Part shown: piece by piece, positions 8,868-18,269 of the stretch
How positions within the stretch are numbered: position 1 is the stretch's first letter
How the letters are laid out: each line of letters starts with the position of its first letter
NCBI GenBank assembly: GCA_964391195.1
Contig: CAYMLG010000002.1
Location: 124,001-188,000, forward strand
Source: JAAYXE01 sp964391195
GTDB lineage: Bacteria > Chloroflexota > Anaerolineae > Anaerolineales > UBA4823
Direction of reading: 5' to 3'
Length of the DNA stretch: 64,000 bases
Position numbers and translations under genes: made by a program
Notes under the pieces: model-generated
The model's database searches: none
Told to the model about the DNA's origin: nothing
The model's input: the letters and a program-made list of their open reading frames with translations, nothing else

Positions 8868-9332
8868 CTACCCCTCATCGTTATTTGCCAATGACTCCAC
8901 CGCTTCGATTATTTTAGTGTACCCGGTACACCGGCACAGATTACCCGACAATTCCTCCACGATCTGCTGGCGAGTGGGATGGGGATTTTCGGCTAACAGG
9001 CTGTAGATAGACATGACAAAACCAGGTGTGCAGTAGCCGCACTGAACTGCTCCATATTCTGCCATCCGCTGCTGGATAGGGTGGGGTTTCTCAGAGTCTC
9101 CAAGTCCTTCGATTGTAAGAATTTCCCGCCCGAAGGCTTTCATCGCCGGGATCAAGCAGGAGACAACAGCCTGACCATCCATAATTACGGTGCAGGCGCC
9201 GCATTCCCCCTCTCGACAAGCGATCTTGGTACCCAACAATCCCAGGCGATCCCTTAACACGTCGGCCAGAATTTCGTCGCTGCGCACATCGAGAGTAACC
9301 TGCTCATGGTTGACCGTCATCTGTAATTTCAT
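8868..9332 (-). CDS. Molybdenum hydroxylase, [2Fe-2S] subunit (XdhC/CoxS type)
   Basis: This 154-residue electron-transfer subunit belongs to a xanthine-dehydrogenase-family enzyme. The N-terminal plant-type ferredoxin domain has Cys39, Cys44, Cys47 and Cys59. The C-terminal helical domain has the second cluster ligands Cys98, Cys101, Cys133 and Cys135 (CGYCTPG and CRCTGY). Length and motif spacing are normal. It follows the FAD subunit gene by 5 nt. It passes electrons from the Mo centre (11684-13923) to FAD (9338-10213). The substrate of the complex is not identifiable from this subunit. Confidence 0.93.
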   Translation of the reverse strand: MKLQMTVNHEQVTLDVRSDEILADVLRDRLGLLGTKIACREGECGACTVIMDGQAVVSCLIPAMKAFGREILTIEGLGDSEKPHPIQQRMAEYGAVQCGYCTPGFVMSIYSLLAENPHPTRQQIVEELSGNLCRCTGYTKIIEAVESLANNDEG

Positions 9333-9337
9333 CAGTC

Positions 9338-10213
9338 TTAATTCCCTTCTATAGCGCTGGCTAACTCAGCCCGCAGTATGCGTTCTGCAACCAACAATCG
9401 GTAATTTCGAGAGCTGCGGAAGTCAGAAATCGGAGCGATATCTGCCCTGAGTGCATCTGCCAGAGGAACCTGGCCCAGATCAGCAGCCGGAATACCTGTA
9501 AGCAAGCGCTCCGTACATGTGAGACGAACTGCAGTCGGTGCAACGGCTCCCATCGCCAGACGAACATCGGCCATGTGACCACTCTCCAGGCACAGGCAAA
9601 TGGCAAGATTCAAGATGGATATCGCCATAGCCCGGCGCGGCTGCACCTTCCGAAAGCGTAAGCGCGCGCCGGTTGCCGGACGAGGCATATGGAACTCCAC
9701 GACGATCTCATCAGGCGCTAAATCCACCTTACGCACGCCCAACATAAAGCGCTCAAGCGGCATAGTGCGGCGCGCGCCGTCTTGGGCGGCGATTTCTACT
9801 TCAGCGTTCAGCGCTAGTAGAGGCGGGACCAGGTCAGCAGCCGGAGAACCGTTAACCACGTTGCCGCCAATCGTAGCAAGGTTGCGGATCTGCCGTCCGG
9901 CAATAAACCCGGCTGCCTGCGAGAGGATTGGCGCCGCCGATTGGATCGCAGCCGACCGCTGCAGCCGGCTGACAGTGACCCCGGCCCCAACTGTGATGCG
10001 ATGGTCATCAACGAGGATATTCTGCAGCTCAGGCAGCCGGGAGATATCAATTAACGCCTCGACACCATTGATCTTTCCCTCTTCGAGGCTCAACACGAGA
10101 TCCGTTCCCCCGGCAATCACGCGGGCGTGCGCCCCGTACCGGCCGAGCAGCGCCAGGGCTTCATCCAACGTTCGGGCGAGATAATATTCATTCCAATGTG
10201 CAGTATGAGTCAC
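9338..10213 (-). CDS. Molybdenum hydroxylase, FAD-binding subunit (XdhB/CoxM type)
   Basis: This 291-residue protein carries the two FAD-binding motifs of the family, VIAGGTDL near residue 35 and ATIGGNVVNGSPAADL near residue 105, followed by the CO-dehydrogenase flavoprotein C-terminal domain. It starts with a GTG that overlaps the stop of the FGGY kinase gene (GTGA), with AAGGGAA upstream. It is the flavin subunit that hands electrons to NAD or another acceptor. A kinase lies between it and the Mo subunit genes, which is an unusual order for such operons. Confidence 0.92.
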   Translation of the reverse strand: MTHTAHWNEYYLARTLDEALALLGRYGAHARVIAGGTDLVLSLEEGKINGVEALIDISRLPELQNILVDDHRITVGAGVTVSRLQRSAAIQSAAPILSQAAGFIAGRQIRNLATIGGNVVNGSPAADLVPPLLALNAEVEIAAQDGARRTMPLERFMLGVRKVDLAPDEIVVEFHMPRPATGARLRFRKVQPRRAMAISILNLAICLCLESGHMADVRLAMGAVAPTAVRLTCTERLLTGIPAADLGQVPLADALRADIAPISDFRSSRNYRLLVAERILRAELASAIEGN

Positions 10214-11682
10214 GATGTTCCCTTGTAAAGAAATTCATCCAGAAGCGCATGCGCCTGTTGATAAACTGGATAAAGATCGTTGTAGGCACATACGTTTTTC
10301 GGATTTGGTTCAACATGGAAAGTAGGCTGCACCCATTGAGCGATTATCTCGCTGATGGACGGCAAAAAGTCGCCGCCCAGGGCAGCCGTGATCGCAACGC
10401 CCAATACACTATCGGCCTGTACACCGGTCAGTGGCTTTCCTAATACATCTGCCACAATTTGCCGCCAGACAGGATTCTTAGAGCCACCACCGGTAAAACG
10501 CAACGCCTCCCAAGTCCAGCCGAGTCGATTGAACGCCTCGCCAATGTCGCGCAGTGAAAACGCCACGCCTTCCAGCAGAGCGCGGGTCAAATCCGGCCGC
10601 TCATGATGGCGGGCCAGACGTAAGAACGCGCCTTGCGGTTCCTGGTTGCAGTGTGGAGACCCTGCCCCCATCAGATAGGGCATGAAAATCACCCCTTTAG
10701 CGCCCAGTGGGCTTCGAGCTGCATCTTGGGCAATCTGATCGAAAACCGCTTCCTTCGGATAACCCTTTAAAAAGGTATCAATGAACCAGCGCACACTATC
10801 GCCGCCCGATTTCGTCGTTCCACCGGTGACAAAACACTCAGTGGCATAGGAGTAGCAGAAAAACGAATTATCGACCAAGATTTTCCCCGGTACCCGACCG
10901 GAGACGAGCGTGCGCATAACCCCATTCGTACTGAGGCTAACAATGCCGTGTCCTTGCTTGCACACCCCGGCGCCCAGGGTAGCTGCTGCTCCGTCGTTCA
11001 GCCCTGCCACAACAATGGTGTTGGCCGGCAAGCCTACTTGACGGGACAGTTCCGGTAGTAAGCTACCGACCACCGATAGGGAAGGGACGGTCTCAGGCAA
11101 CTTCTCCAGACTGACGCCCAGCCGTTCAAAAGTAGACTGGTTCCAGCCACGTCCGCCCGGGCTACTGCTGCTTTCGTCTACGGCCTTCCCGGTAAGGGTA
11201 GCCAACACAAAACCTTTGACGTCAAACAGGTGATCCGCTTTCCGGATTAGTTCGGGCTGATGCCTTAGGGCCCAATAGAGCTTCATCACAAATGAAGACT
11301 CTGGCATTCCCAGGCCAACCCAATCGCTACCCAATAAGTCGAGCAGTTCTGGTAACAGATCAGCGCCTCGCTGATCTTGCCAGATTGGCGCAAACGCCAG
11401 GGGACGAAAATGCTTATCGGTTGGGATCAAACCCGGTCCATGCGAACTAACCCCAATGGCGGCTACATTCTGCGCATCGCTTTTCAGTTGACCAGCCACA
11501 TCCGTCAGAACGCCACGAATGGCCGCCGTCCAGTCGAGCGGATCCTGCTCGGCCCAGCCGGGCGCAGGCCGGTAAGTCTCGATGGTGGTCGTCGCCGAAG
11601 CCCGCAGCGTTCCGTCGAGTTCGTAGGCGCCGGCTTTGCAGAGAGTGGTGCCCAGATCGAGGCCCACGATAAGAGATCCCAT
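10210..11682 (-). CDS. FGGY-family carbohydrate kinase
   Basis: This 490-residue kinase starts at the ATG at 11682, one base after the Mo-subunit stop, with GGAGAAGGA upstream. A longer in-frame start would run into the previous gene. The N-terminal phosphate loop is GLDLGTTLCKAG. The catalytic Asp lies in VAGLNDGAAA, and the adenosine motif in FTGGGSKNPVWRQIVADVLG. The family phosphorylates xylulose, ribulose, glycerol, erythritol and related polyols; the sequence alone does not fix the substrate. Its position inside the hydroxylase operon suggests it acts on the sugar part of the imported compound. Confidence 0.9.
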   Translation of the reverse strand: MGSLIVGLDLGTTLCKAGAYELDGTLRASATTTIETYRPAPGWAEQDPLDWTAAIRGVLTDVAGQLKSDAQNVAAIGVSSHGPGLIPTDKHFRPLAFAPIWQDQRGADLLPELLDLLGSDWVGLGMPESSFVMKLYWALRHQPELIRKADHLFDVKGFVLATLTGKAVDESSSSPGGRGWNQSTFERLGVSLEKLPETVPSLSVVGSLLPELSRQVGLPANTIVVAGLNDGAAATLGAGVCKQGHGIVSLSTNGVMRTLVSGRVPGKILVDNSFFCYSYATECFVTGGTTKSGGDSVRWFIDTFLKGYPKEAVFDQIAQDAARSPLGAKGVIFMPYLMGAGSPHCNQEPQGAFLRLARHHERPDLTRALLEGVAFSLRDIGEAFNRLGWTWEALRFTGGGSKNPVWRQIVADVLGKPLTGVQADSVLGVAITAALGGDFLPSISEIIAQWVQPTFHVEPNPKNVCAYNDLYPVYQQAHALLDEFLYKGTS

Positions 11683-11683
11683 C

Positions 11684-12661
11684 TTATTCCTTCTCCAACA
11701 GCCCGGTGAGAACCCTCTCCGGTGTCGCCGGAAGATGCCGGACCCGAACCCCACAGGCATCGTATATGGCATTGATAATCGCAGGTACGACCGTAGAGAC
11801 CGGAATTTCTGCCAGGCCTTTGACGCCCAATGTACCAATGGGTGACGGGATTTCGACAAAATAGGTGTCAATTTCCGGCGCATCGGCAATGCTGGGAATA
11901 ATGTAATTGGTGAATCCAACATTCACCGGCCGGCCATCTTTAAGCAGGTAATCCTCGCTTAAGGCAAAGCCCAATCCCATGACCGCAGCACCTTCTACCT
12001 GCGCAGTAGCGCCAAGGTGATTGAGAACCCTACCGGCGTCATGGAAAGCATACAGGCGAAGGACCCTGACTTCACCAGTAACCGTGTCCACTTCTACCTC
12101 TGCCACATGGGTAGCGTAGCCAAACTGGTTAACCGGTCGCCCGATGCCTTTGTAATCCAGCGGCGTGGTCGATGGCGCTTGAAAACTTCCTTGAACAGTG
12201 AGTGAAACACCCATCTTACGCGCCTCCGCAAACACTGCCGCGAGTGGTGCTTTCTGTCTTCCTGCACATATCTCAGCGCCTTCAAACGATATTTCAGATG
12301 GATGCACATCGAACATTTCGCTGGCGACCGTACACAGTCGTTCCTGCAAGTTCAGACAGGCCTGGCGAGCTGCATTGCCCGTGATCGTGCTTTGCCGGGA
12401 CGCTCCGGTGCCCCCCGCCTCCGGAGACCTGGTGTTCGAGCCTTCCCAACGGATCTGATCAATTGGAAAGCCATTGAAACTGCGCGAGACAACCAGCAGC
12501 AGCATGGCTTCCAGGCCTTCGCCGATATCTGATGCAGCAGTGCGCACCAGTATTCCGTCCTCATCTGTTACCTTCAGTTCGACCGTAGAGATATCGGGGT
12601 GTCCAAAATGGTAGTTGACACCCTGGAACGAACTGGCGAAACCGATTCCCCGGCGCTTCAC
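11684..12661 (-). CDS. Molybdenum hydroxylase large subunit, C-terminal half (separate gene)
   Basis: These 325 residues match the second molybdopterin-binding domain of xanthine-dehydrogenase large subunits. The protein begins KRRGIGFASSFQGVNYHFGH, contains the SDIGEGLEAML cofactor loop and ends with the GVKGLAEIP segment that carries the catalytic Glu. Normally this is the second half of one protein of about 750 residues. Here it starts with its own GTG, overlapping the stop of the N-terminal half (GTGA), and a GGAGG lies just upstream. The two products are presumably made in equal amounts and assemble into one active site. Confidence 0.88.
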   Translation of the reverse strand: MKRRGIGFASSFQGVNYHFGHPDISTVELKVTDEDGILVRTAASDIGEGLEAMLLLVVSRSFNGFPIDQIRWEGSNTRSPEAGGTGASRQSTITGNAARQACLNLQERLCTVASEMFDVHPSEISFEGAEICAGRQKAPLAAVFAEARKMGVSLTVQGSFQAPSTTPLDYKGIGRPVNQFGYATHVAEVEVDTVTGEVRVLRLYAFHDAGRVLNHLGATAQVEGAAVMGLGFALSEDYLLKDGRPVNVGFTNYIIPSIADAPEIDTYFVEIPSPIGTLGVKGLAEIPVSTVVPAIINAIYDACGVRVRHLPATPERVLTGLLEKE

Positions 12662-13923
12662 TTGTCCTCCAAGTTAACTCGAAAGTGGTTAGCCGCAGCC
12701 TCGATCGTCTCGCGAATGTGAACCCCCTCCGGCAGCGGCCAGCCTGTGGCCATTAGATCCCCATCTACTGCCGCATTTCGCCACCGGATCACCAGCGGGT
12801 GCAGGCCAAGTTTCTGCGCTGCCTGATCGAGATGGCTTTCCATTGCAAAGGTAACCCCGGGCATCCCCCAGGCCCGCATGGCGCCAAACGGCACGTTGTT
12901 GGTATATACAAGTTGGGTATCCACCTGAATATTCGGGATATTGTACGGACCACTGGCGCCAATTGATGCAAATGTGAAGATGCCCTCGCCCCAATGAGCG
13001 TACGCACCGGTGTCCGTTTGAATCTGGTACTTCGCCGCCGTGATTCGCCCATCACGGGTCAACCCCATACGGATATGCACCCACTGCGGATGTCGCTTTG
13101 TATGGGAGACAAACAGTTCACGGCGGCTGAACGAGATCCGCACCGGACGCTTAGCAAAATGAGCCAGGAGCGCCAGATAACCGGTTAGCAGGCCATCGTC
13201 CTTCCCCCCGAACGATCCGCCCGTATATGGCTGGATCACGGTGATCCTGTCCTCCGGTAGATTCAACACCGCGCTGGCGATTTGCTGCTCGGAATACACA
13301 CTGTGACAACCAATCCATATTACGTAGCCGTCCCCTTGGGGCTCTATTACGCCGTTGTCCGCCTCAAAATAGGCATGTTCGATAGCCGGAGTCTGGTAAC
13401 TATCGTCAATGATTACATCCGACTGGCGAAATCCCTGCTCGAGATCGCCATGCTGCAGGTGAATAGTCTTCAATACGTTTCCAGGCCGGTCGTCGTGGAC
13501 TGCCGGTGCGCCCGGAGCGAGAGCTTCTTCGATCGAGAATACTCCAGGCAGCGGCTCGAGATCTAAGATCAGTGCCGCTTCAGCTCTCAGCGCAGCCTCC
13601 TTACTTTCGGCGGCAATTAATGCAATCGCATCCTGTATAGACCGAACTTTATCGTCTGCGAGGATGGGCTGATCGATACGCGTTTTTCCCAAGCGGTTAC
13701 AACCGGGGATATCCGCAGCCGTCACCACCGCCACCACACCGGGAACCCGTCGCGCTTCAGAGGCATCGATGCTGCGGATAATGGCGTGGGGAAGCGGGCT
13801 GCGAACCACATGACCGTATAAACAGCCCGGTATGCGAATATCGCTCACATAGCGGGCTTCGCCGGTGGCCTTTGGCAAAGCCATCCGGGCCGTACTTTCA
13901 CGTTCTTCTTTTCGAAAATCCAT
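12658..13923 (-). CDS. Molybdenum hydroxylase large subunit, N-terminal half (separate gene)
   Basis: This 421-residue protein holds the aldehyde-oxidase/xanthine-dehydrogenase a/b hammerhead domain (about 15-125) and the first molybdopterin-binding domain (about 140-400). The cofactor motifs are PYTGGSFGGKDDG and MRAWGMPGVTFAMESHLD. It ends where the second domain would begin, at a TGA that overlaps the next start. It follows the inner-membrane permease gene by 3 nt. No signal peptide is seen, so the enzyme is cytoplasmic. The hydroxylated substrate, perhaps a purine or other N-heterocycle or an aldehyde, is inferred only from family behaviour. Confidence 0.9.
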   Translation of the reverse strand: MDFRKEERESTARMALPKATGEARYVSDIRIPGCLYGHVVRSPLPHAIIRSIDASEARRVPGVVAVVTAADIPGCNRLGKTRIDQPILADDKVRSIQDAIALIAAESKEAALRAEAALILDLEPLPGVFSIEEALAPGAPAVHDDRPGNVLKTIHLQHGDLEQGFRQSDVIIDDSYQTPAIEHAYFEADNGVIEPQGDGYVIWIGCHSVYSEQQIASAVLNLPEDRITVIQPYTGGSFGGKDDGLLTGYLALLAHFAKRPVRISFSRRELFVSHTKRHPQWVHIRMGLTRDGRITAAKYQIQTDTGAYAHWGEGIFTFASIGASGPYNIPNIQVDTQLVYTNNVPFGAMRAWGMPGVTFAMESHLDQAAQKLGLHPLVIRWRNAAVDGDLMATGWPLPEGVHIRETIEAAANHFRVNLEDK

Positions 13924-13926
13924 CGG

Positions 13927-14760
13927 CTACCCCTTGATCGATCCCATCGACAAACCCTTGATGATGTAGCGCTGGATGAGCATGAATAGGCCGATCATCG
14001 GGAGGGTGGAAAGAATGGCAGCCGGAATCAGCAGCGCATAATCGACGTTAAATTGACCGATGGCAGACGCCAGCATGGTTGTGATCATTCGCTTTTCAGA
14101 GGTCATGATGAAGTTGGTCGCAAACAAGTACTCATTCCACGATAGGATGAACACGAAAGCAAACGTGGATGCCAACCCGGGCAGGGAAATCGGGAGCAGG
14201 ATGCGGATCAGCGACTGGAGGCGGGTGCAGCCTTCCACCATGGCCGATTCTTCAAGTTCGCGCGAGGTGGCTTCGAACACCGAGCGTAGATTCCAGATGG
14301 CAAACGGGAGATTGATGACGGTATTGGCAACGATCAAGGGAATGTGCGAGTCGTACAGATCGAGCCTGACTGCCATAACGAACAGTGCGATGGCCAGCAA
14401 AATCCCCGGAAACGAACGAACTAATATCAGGAACCCCATCATTGAATTCTTGCCGGGAAACTTGAAGCGGGCAAAACCGTAGCCGGCCGGGATACCGAGC
14501 ACCAGTGTGAGCACCGCAGCCAGCCCGGCGACTTTGATGCTATTGACAAATGACATCAGGAATTCCGAGTTCTTGAGGGCATTGAGGTAGTTCTCAACCG
14601 TAAAGGAACTAGGAAAAACCCCCATCGCGAATGGCTCGGACGCCGGGCGGAAGGAGGACATGATCATCCACAAGTACGGCAGGATATACAAAATTGCCAG
14701 CAGGGTGATCACAATGTAGGCGATGATCCGCGCCCAACCCGGGATTTGTCTTACGTACAT
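13927..14760 (-). CDS. Carbohydrate ABC importer permease (MalG type, CUT1)
   Basis: This 277-residue protein has six transmembrane segments. The EAA loop for ATPase contact reads roughly EESAMVEGCTRLQSLIRILLP. It is the second permease of a CUT1-type importer and starts 2 nt after the MalF-type gene. No ATP-binding subunit is encoded in the operon; CUT1 systems often share a MsmK/UgpC-like ATPase encoded elsewhere. Confidence 0.9.
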   Translation of the reverse strand: MYVRQIPGWARIIAYIVITLLAILYILPYLWMIMSSFRPASEPFAMGVFPSSFTVENYLNALKNSEFLMSFVNSIKVAGLAAVLTLVLGIPAGYGFARFKFPGKNSMMGFLILVRSFPGILLAIALFVMAVRLDLYDSHIPLIVANTVINLPFAIWNLRSVFEATSRELEESAMVEGCTRLQSLIRILLPISLPGLASTFAFVFILSWNEYLFATNFIMTSEKRMITTMLASAIGQFNVDYALLIPAAILSTLPMIGLFMLIQRYIIKGLSMGSIKG

Positions 14761-14762
14761 CG

Positions 14763-15674
14763 TTACTCCTTATCCAGCGCTTTCAGCACAACGATCGTAA
14801 AGACAATCGATACAACAAACAGGATCATACCAATCGCCGCGGCTTTCCCAAATTCGAACGACTGGAATGCGGTACGGTAAATCCAGGTGGAGAGGATCTC
14901 CGATTTATTGATCGGCCCACCTTGAGTCATGATCCAGGTCAGGTCAAAGTAGGCCGCTGTTGTCACGAAGTCGAAAATCGCCAGAGTCAGAATCGTATTT
15001 TTAATCGAAGGCAGGGTTATATTCAATATCTGTGCAATGCCGCTTGCACCGTCCACCACGGCTGCTTCGTACAGACCGGGATCGATTGCCTGCATCGACG
15101 AGAGGATCATCAAAAAATAAAAAGGGGTGAAGGTCCAGACGTTGGTAAGCGTCACTGCGACAAGTGCCCAATCTGGATCACCCAGCGGGCTAAAAACACC
15201 GGTATAGCCAATGCCTTTCAAGATGATGGCGAACGGCCCCACCTGCGGGTGAAGCAGCAGCCGGAAAATAATCGCCACAACGGTTGGTGAGACTGCCCAT
15301 GGTATCAGAAAAGTAGTGCGAGCCAGACGGACGAAGTGAATATTTAATGGCAGCACATTGAGCAGGAGTGCAATCAAAAAACCCAGAAGAAGATGCAACA
15401 GGGTGGCAACGCCAGCATAGAAGCCGGTTTGCAAGAGGATGGGTACCAGGTTGGCGCTCTTAAGAACAGCAACAAAGTTCGAGAAGTTCGTGAATTCCGG
15501 CGTGATGGAAGTTCCCTTGCCACTCGCAAACAGGCTCAGGAAGACGATATAACCACTTGGGTAGATCACCAACAGGGTAAAGAAAAGCATGGCCGGCAAT
15601 ACGAACCAATACCCCACCGGAATCAGCACCCGCCTGGGCTGCTCATGTGTGCGCTGTTGTGCAAGTACACCCAT
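14763..15674 (-). CDS. Carbohydrate ABC importer permease (MalF type, CUT1)
   Basis: This 303-residue protein has six transmembrane segments, and its EAA loop reads about YEAAVVDGASGIAQILNITLP. It belongs to the binding-protein-dependent transport permease family. It pairs with the MalG-type permease immediately downstream and the binding protein upstream (15756-17105). AAGG lies about 9 nt before the ATG. A strong hairpin separates it from the binding-protein gene. Confidence 0.9.
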   Translation of the reverse strand: MGVLAQQRTHEQPRRVLIPVGYWFVLPAMLFFTLLVIYPSGYIVFLSLFASGKGTSITPEFTNFSNFVAVLKSANLVPILLQTGFYAGVATLLHLLLGFLIALLLNVLPLNIHFVRLARTTFLIPWAVSPTVVAIIFRLLLHPQVGPFAIILKGIGYTGVFSPLGDPDWALVAVTLTNVWTFTPFYFLMILSSMQAIDPGLYEAAVVDGASGIAQILNITLPSIKNTILTLAIFDFVTTAAYFDLTWIMTQGGPINKSEILSTWIYRTAFQSFEFGKAAAIGMILFVVSIVFTIVVLKALDKE

Positions 15675-15699
15675 ATCACTTTACCTTAGGAGGGATTGT

Positions 15700-15733
15700 C
15701 CGTGCCTGGGCCAGGGACAGCGCCCAGGCACGG
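15700..15733 (-). promoter_or_regulatory. Intercistronic hairpin between binding-protein and permease genes
   Basis: An 11-bp perfect stem (CCGTGCCTGGG with CCCAGGCACGG, 12-nt loop) lies 22 nt past the binding-protein stop, without a T-run. Such hairpins commonly protect the upstream mRNA and lower expression of downstream permeases. Confidence 0.6.
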
Positions 15734-15755
15734 AACCAAAATCAGCCAGACAAGA

Positions 15756-17105
15756 TTAATCGTAGTTCTGCAGCACTTCGTTCCACTCAGCGGCGGCGGC
15801 ATTGAGTGCTTCTTCGGCCGTCATCTCCCCAAGATAAGCAGCCTGCAGATAGTTGCGTATGATGGTGTTCAGGCGAGTGCTTTCCGGATATTGGTTCGCC
15901 GGAATTACACCGGGCTGGTTCACCACTTCAGCAGCAACTGACATCGGGCCTTCGGCATAAACGGGACTCTCAAAGGCGGCCTTGACCGGAGGAACGTTAT
16001 CCGTAGCTTCGTTCCAGCGTGCCAACACGTCATCACTGGTCATGAATTCGATGAACCGCCAGGCAGCTTCCTTGTTCTTGGACAGTGGGGACATGCCAAG
16101 GGCGGTACCGCCAGTGATGTTGCCGGGTTCAGCGCCAACCACCATTGGCGCCACACAAACATTGAAATCCGGGTGGCCATTCTGGATGATGCCAATGAAC
16201 CATGGGCCATCCTGGAACATGGCGACCTTGTTGCTGACGAACAGGTCGAGAAGCTGGTTCATGTCCATGCTGGTAAAGCCCTCAGGAATGTAGGGCTTGA
16301 GACTGATGAGATACTCGAGTGCGGCCACACCCTCAGGGGTGTTGAACGCTGCGCGGTTGTTCTCGTAGATCTTCCCACCAGCCTGCAGCAGGAAAGGCCA
16401 GAACTGCCACTCGGTGGCGAAGTCTGTTGAGGAACCCACCAGGCCGTATCCATACTTTCCTGCGGCTGGATCGGTGAGTTGCTCAGAAAGCGCTGCCAGG
16501 TCTTCCCAGGTCCAACCAAGGGTTGGGACTTCCAGGCCCGCCTCTTCGAACATTTGGCAGTTGACCAGGAAAACCGATCCACCAGCCCGCCAGGGGATAG
16601 CGTAAACGATGTCATTGAACTTGGCATAGCTCGCGCCGGCAGTCGTGAATCGCTCTTCGAACTCGGCCGCGTCGATGAACTCAGTCAGCGGGTAGATCAG
16701 GTTATTGCTCACCGCGTCCGCGGTCCAAAACGTCATAAAGACATCAGGCGGATTGCCGGCGTTGGTGGTGAGCACCAATTTGTTGTAGGTATCGTTCGAT
16801 GGAACGCTATCGACGACCACCTTGATATCCGGATTGGCAGCTTCAAATTCCTTGATGTACTCCAATTCGATATCTGAATTATCCGACTGGCGCATATAGG
16901 TAATCTCAACGACTTCCTTGGGCGTTTCCTCAGCGGGCGTTTCCTCAGCGTCAGCAGGTTCGGCGGGTTCTTCAGCGGCTGGCTCAGGCTGCTGATTTGC
17001 TACACTCGGTGTATTGGCAGCCGGAGCAGCCGGTTGGCAAGCTGCGAGCAAAATGCCAAACACGAGCACAATTGAAAGAGCGAAACTCAATTTTTTGCGG
17101 TCCAT
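15756..17105 (-). CDS. Extracellular solute-binding lipoprotein of a sugar-type ABC importer
   Basis: This 449-residue family-1 solute-binding protein has a signal peptide ending in the lipobox LAAC (Cys23). An acidic Pro/Ala/Glu linker follows to about residue 65, then the binding domain (EITYMRQSDNSDIELEY onward). It is the capture protein for the permeases downstream. GGAGG lies 9 nt before the ATG. Family members bind oligosaccharides, glycerol-phosphodiesters or polyols; nothing here fixes the ligand. Confidence 0.9.
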   Translation of the reverse strand: MDRKKLSFALSIVLVFGILLAACQPAAPAANTPSVANQQPEPAAEEPAEPADAEETPAEETPKEVVEITYMRQSDNSDIELEYIKEFEAANPDIKVVVDSVPSNDTYNKLVLTTNAGNPPDVFMTFWTADAVSNNLIYPLTEFIDAAEFEERFTTAGASYAKFNDIVYAIPWRAGGSVFLVNCQMFEEAGLEVPTLGWTWEDLAALSEQLTDPAAGKYGYGLVGSSTDFATEWQFWPFLLQAGGKIYENNRAAFNTPEGVAALEYLISLKPYIPEGFTSMDMNQLLDLFVSNKVAMFQDGPWFIGIIQNGHPDFNVCVAPMVVGAEPGNITGGTALGMSPLSKNKEAAWRFIEFMTSDDVLARWNEATDNVPPVKAAFESPVYAEGPMSVAAEVVNQPGVIPANQYPESTRLNTIIRNYLQAAYLGEMTAEEALNAAAAEWNEVLQNYD

Positions 17106-17182
17106 TCCTTATTTCCTCCACAATCGGGTATGCTGGAGTCATAGCGAACTACAACGAAGAAATTTGCTCTTCTCACCTCCTT

Positions 17183-18250
17183 CTAAATCAAGAATTTCCC
17201 TTTTTCGAAGACCATTTTCCCGTCAAGATATATCTCGCCTTCCTGACGCAGATCTTTAACAATATCCCAGTGCAATGCAGATTGGTTAACGCCGTTGTTC
17301 TCCGCATAAGCTCGCCCCAGAGCCAGGTGGATGGTTCCGCCAATCTTCTCATCATACAAAATATCGTATGAGAACCGGTCGATGCCAAAGTTGACGCCAA
17401 CACCGAACTCACCCAACCGCTTTGCACCATCATCCATGGCGATCAGTTGGTGAAGCAGGTCTTCATTGGCATCGGCGGTGGCTTTGACCACTTCACCTTG
17501 CTTGAACTCAAGCCGTATACCCGGAATCAACTTACCAACGTACACGCCTGGGAATTCAAAATAAATGTGCCCTTCCGCACTGTCATCCACTGGTGCTGTG
17601 AAAATCTCGCCGTCAGGCATGTTAAGGTGTCCATCGGCCACTTCGTACAGGCGTCCGCGAGTCGAAAAACGAATGTCTGTGTCTTTACCAACGATACGTA
17701 CTTGTTCGGCCGCCTGAAAGACTTCACAGATTTCCCGATAGCGAGCAGATTCATCGGCCCAATTGCGTAATGTCGCATTGAAGAAGAAATCCATCATCTC
17801 ATCGAGCGGGCTGCCAGCCTGTTGGGCAAACGATTCGTTCGGCACGCGTATAAGCACCCAGCGGGTCGCGTCATTGCGCCGGCCAGAAATGACGCCCATC
17901 GCTCGCTTATGAGCGGTAATTTTTGACGCATCAATCCCGTTAAATTCGCTTGGGTTGCGAGCGCCACGTAGACCAATATAAACATCCGCCCAGTCCATCC
18001 CGTGCAAATGCATTTCATTGACCCAATCCACCTGCTCCATGCTGCCCAGTCTCATCAAATCGCGTTCCAGATAGGCTGACTGAAATTCAACGAACGGAAG
18101 TCCGCCAGCTTTTATCACGGCCGCATGTACAGCACGAGCCAATGGGAAAGTGTCGATCTCCATCATTGTGATCAACACCCGTTCGCCTTTTTTTACACCA
18201 GTAGAATAGTTAACCAGAACATCTGCCAGTTGGTTCCAGCGGTGATCCAT
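17183..18250 (-). CDS. M29-family (thermophilic/AmpS-type) aminopeptidase
   Basis: This 355-residue metallo-aminopeptidase has the family's metal-binding stretches in order: MPDGEIFTAPV, LGEFGVGVN, GTIHLALG and ALHWDIV. The ATG at 18250 follows the previous stop by 19 nt, with AGGAGG in the gap; an upstream TTG at 18280 would overlap the previous gene. M29 enzymes release N-terminal amino acids. In this operon it may remove an aminoacyl group from the imported compound, or it may catalyse a related amide hydrolysis. That role is inference. Confidence 0.85.
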   Translation of the reverse strand: MDHRWNQLADVLVNYSTGVKKGERVLITMMEIDTFPLARAVHAAVIKAGGLPFVEFQSAYLERDLMRLGSMEQVDWVNEMHLHGMDWADVYIGLRGARNPSEFNGIDASKITAHKRAMGVISGRRNDATRWVLIRVPNESFAQQAGSPLDEMMDFFFNATLRNWADESARYREICEVFQAAEQVRIVGKDTDIRFSTRGRLYEVADGHLNMPDGEIFTAPVDDSAEGHIYFEFPGVYVGKLIPGIRLEFKQGEVVKATADANEDLLHQLIAMDDGAKRLGEFGVGVNFGIDRFSYDILYDEKIGGTIHLALGRAYAENNGVNQSALHWDIVKDLRQEGEIYLDGKMVFEKGKFLI

Positions 18251-18269
18251 TTGCCTTAATTCCTCCTCT

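Noticed and set aside
11683..11922. Longer N-terminus of the FGGY kinase
   Set aside because: It would overlap the molybdenum-subunit gene by 240 bases. The ATG at 11682 with a ribosome site starts directly before the kinase phosphate loop.
12655..12664. Sequencing error as cause of the split molybdenum subunit
   Set aside because: The junction has a ribosome site, a GTG start and a 4-base overlap like other gene pairs of the operon. I cannot exclude an error without reads, so it is reported as a finding.
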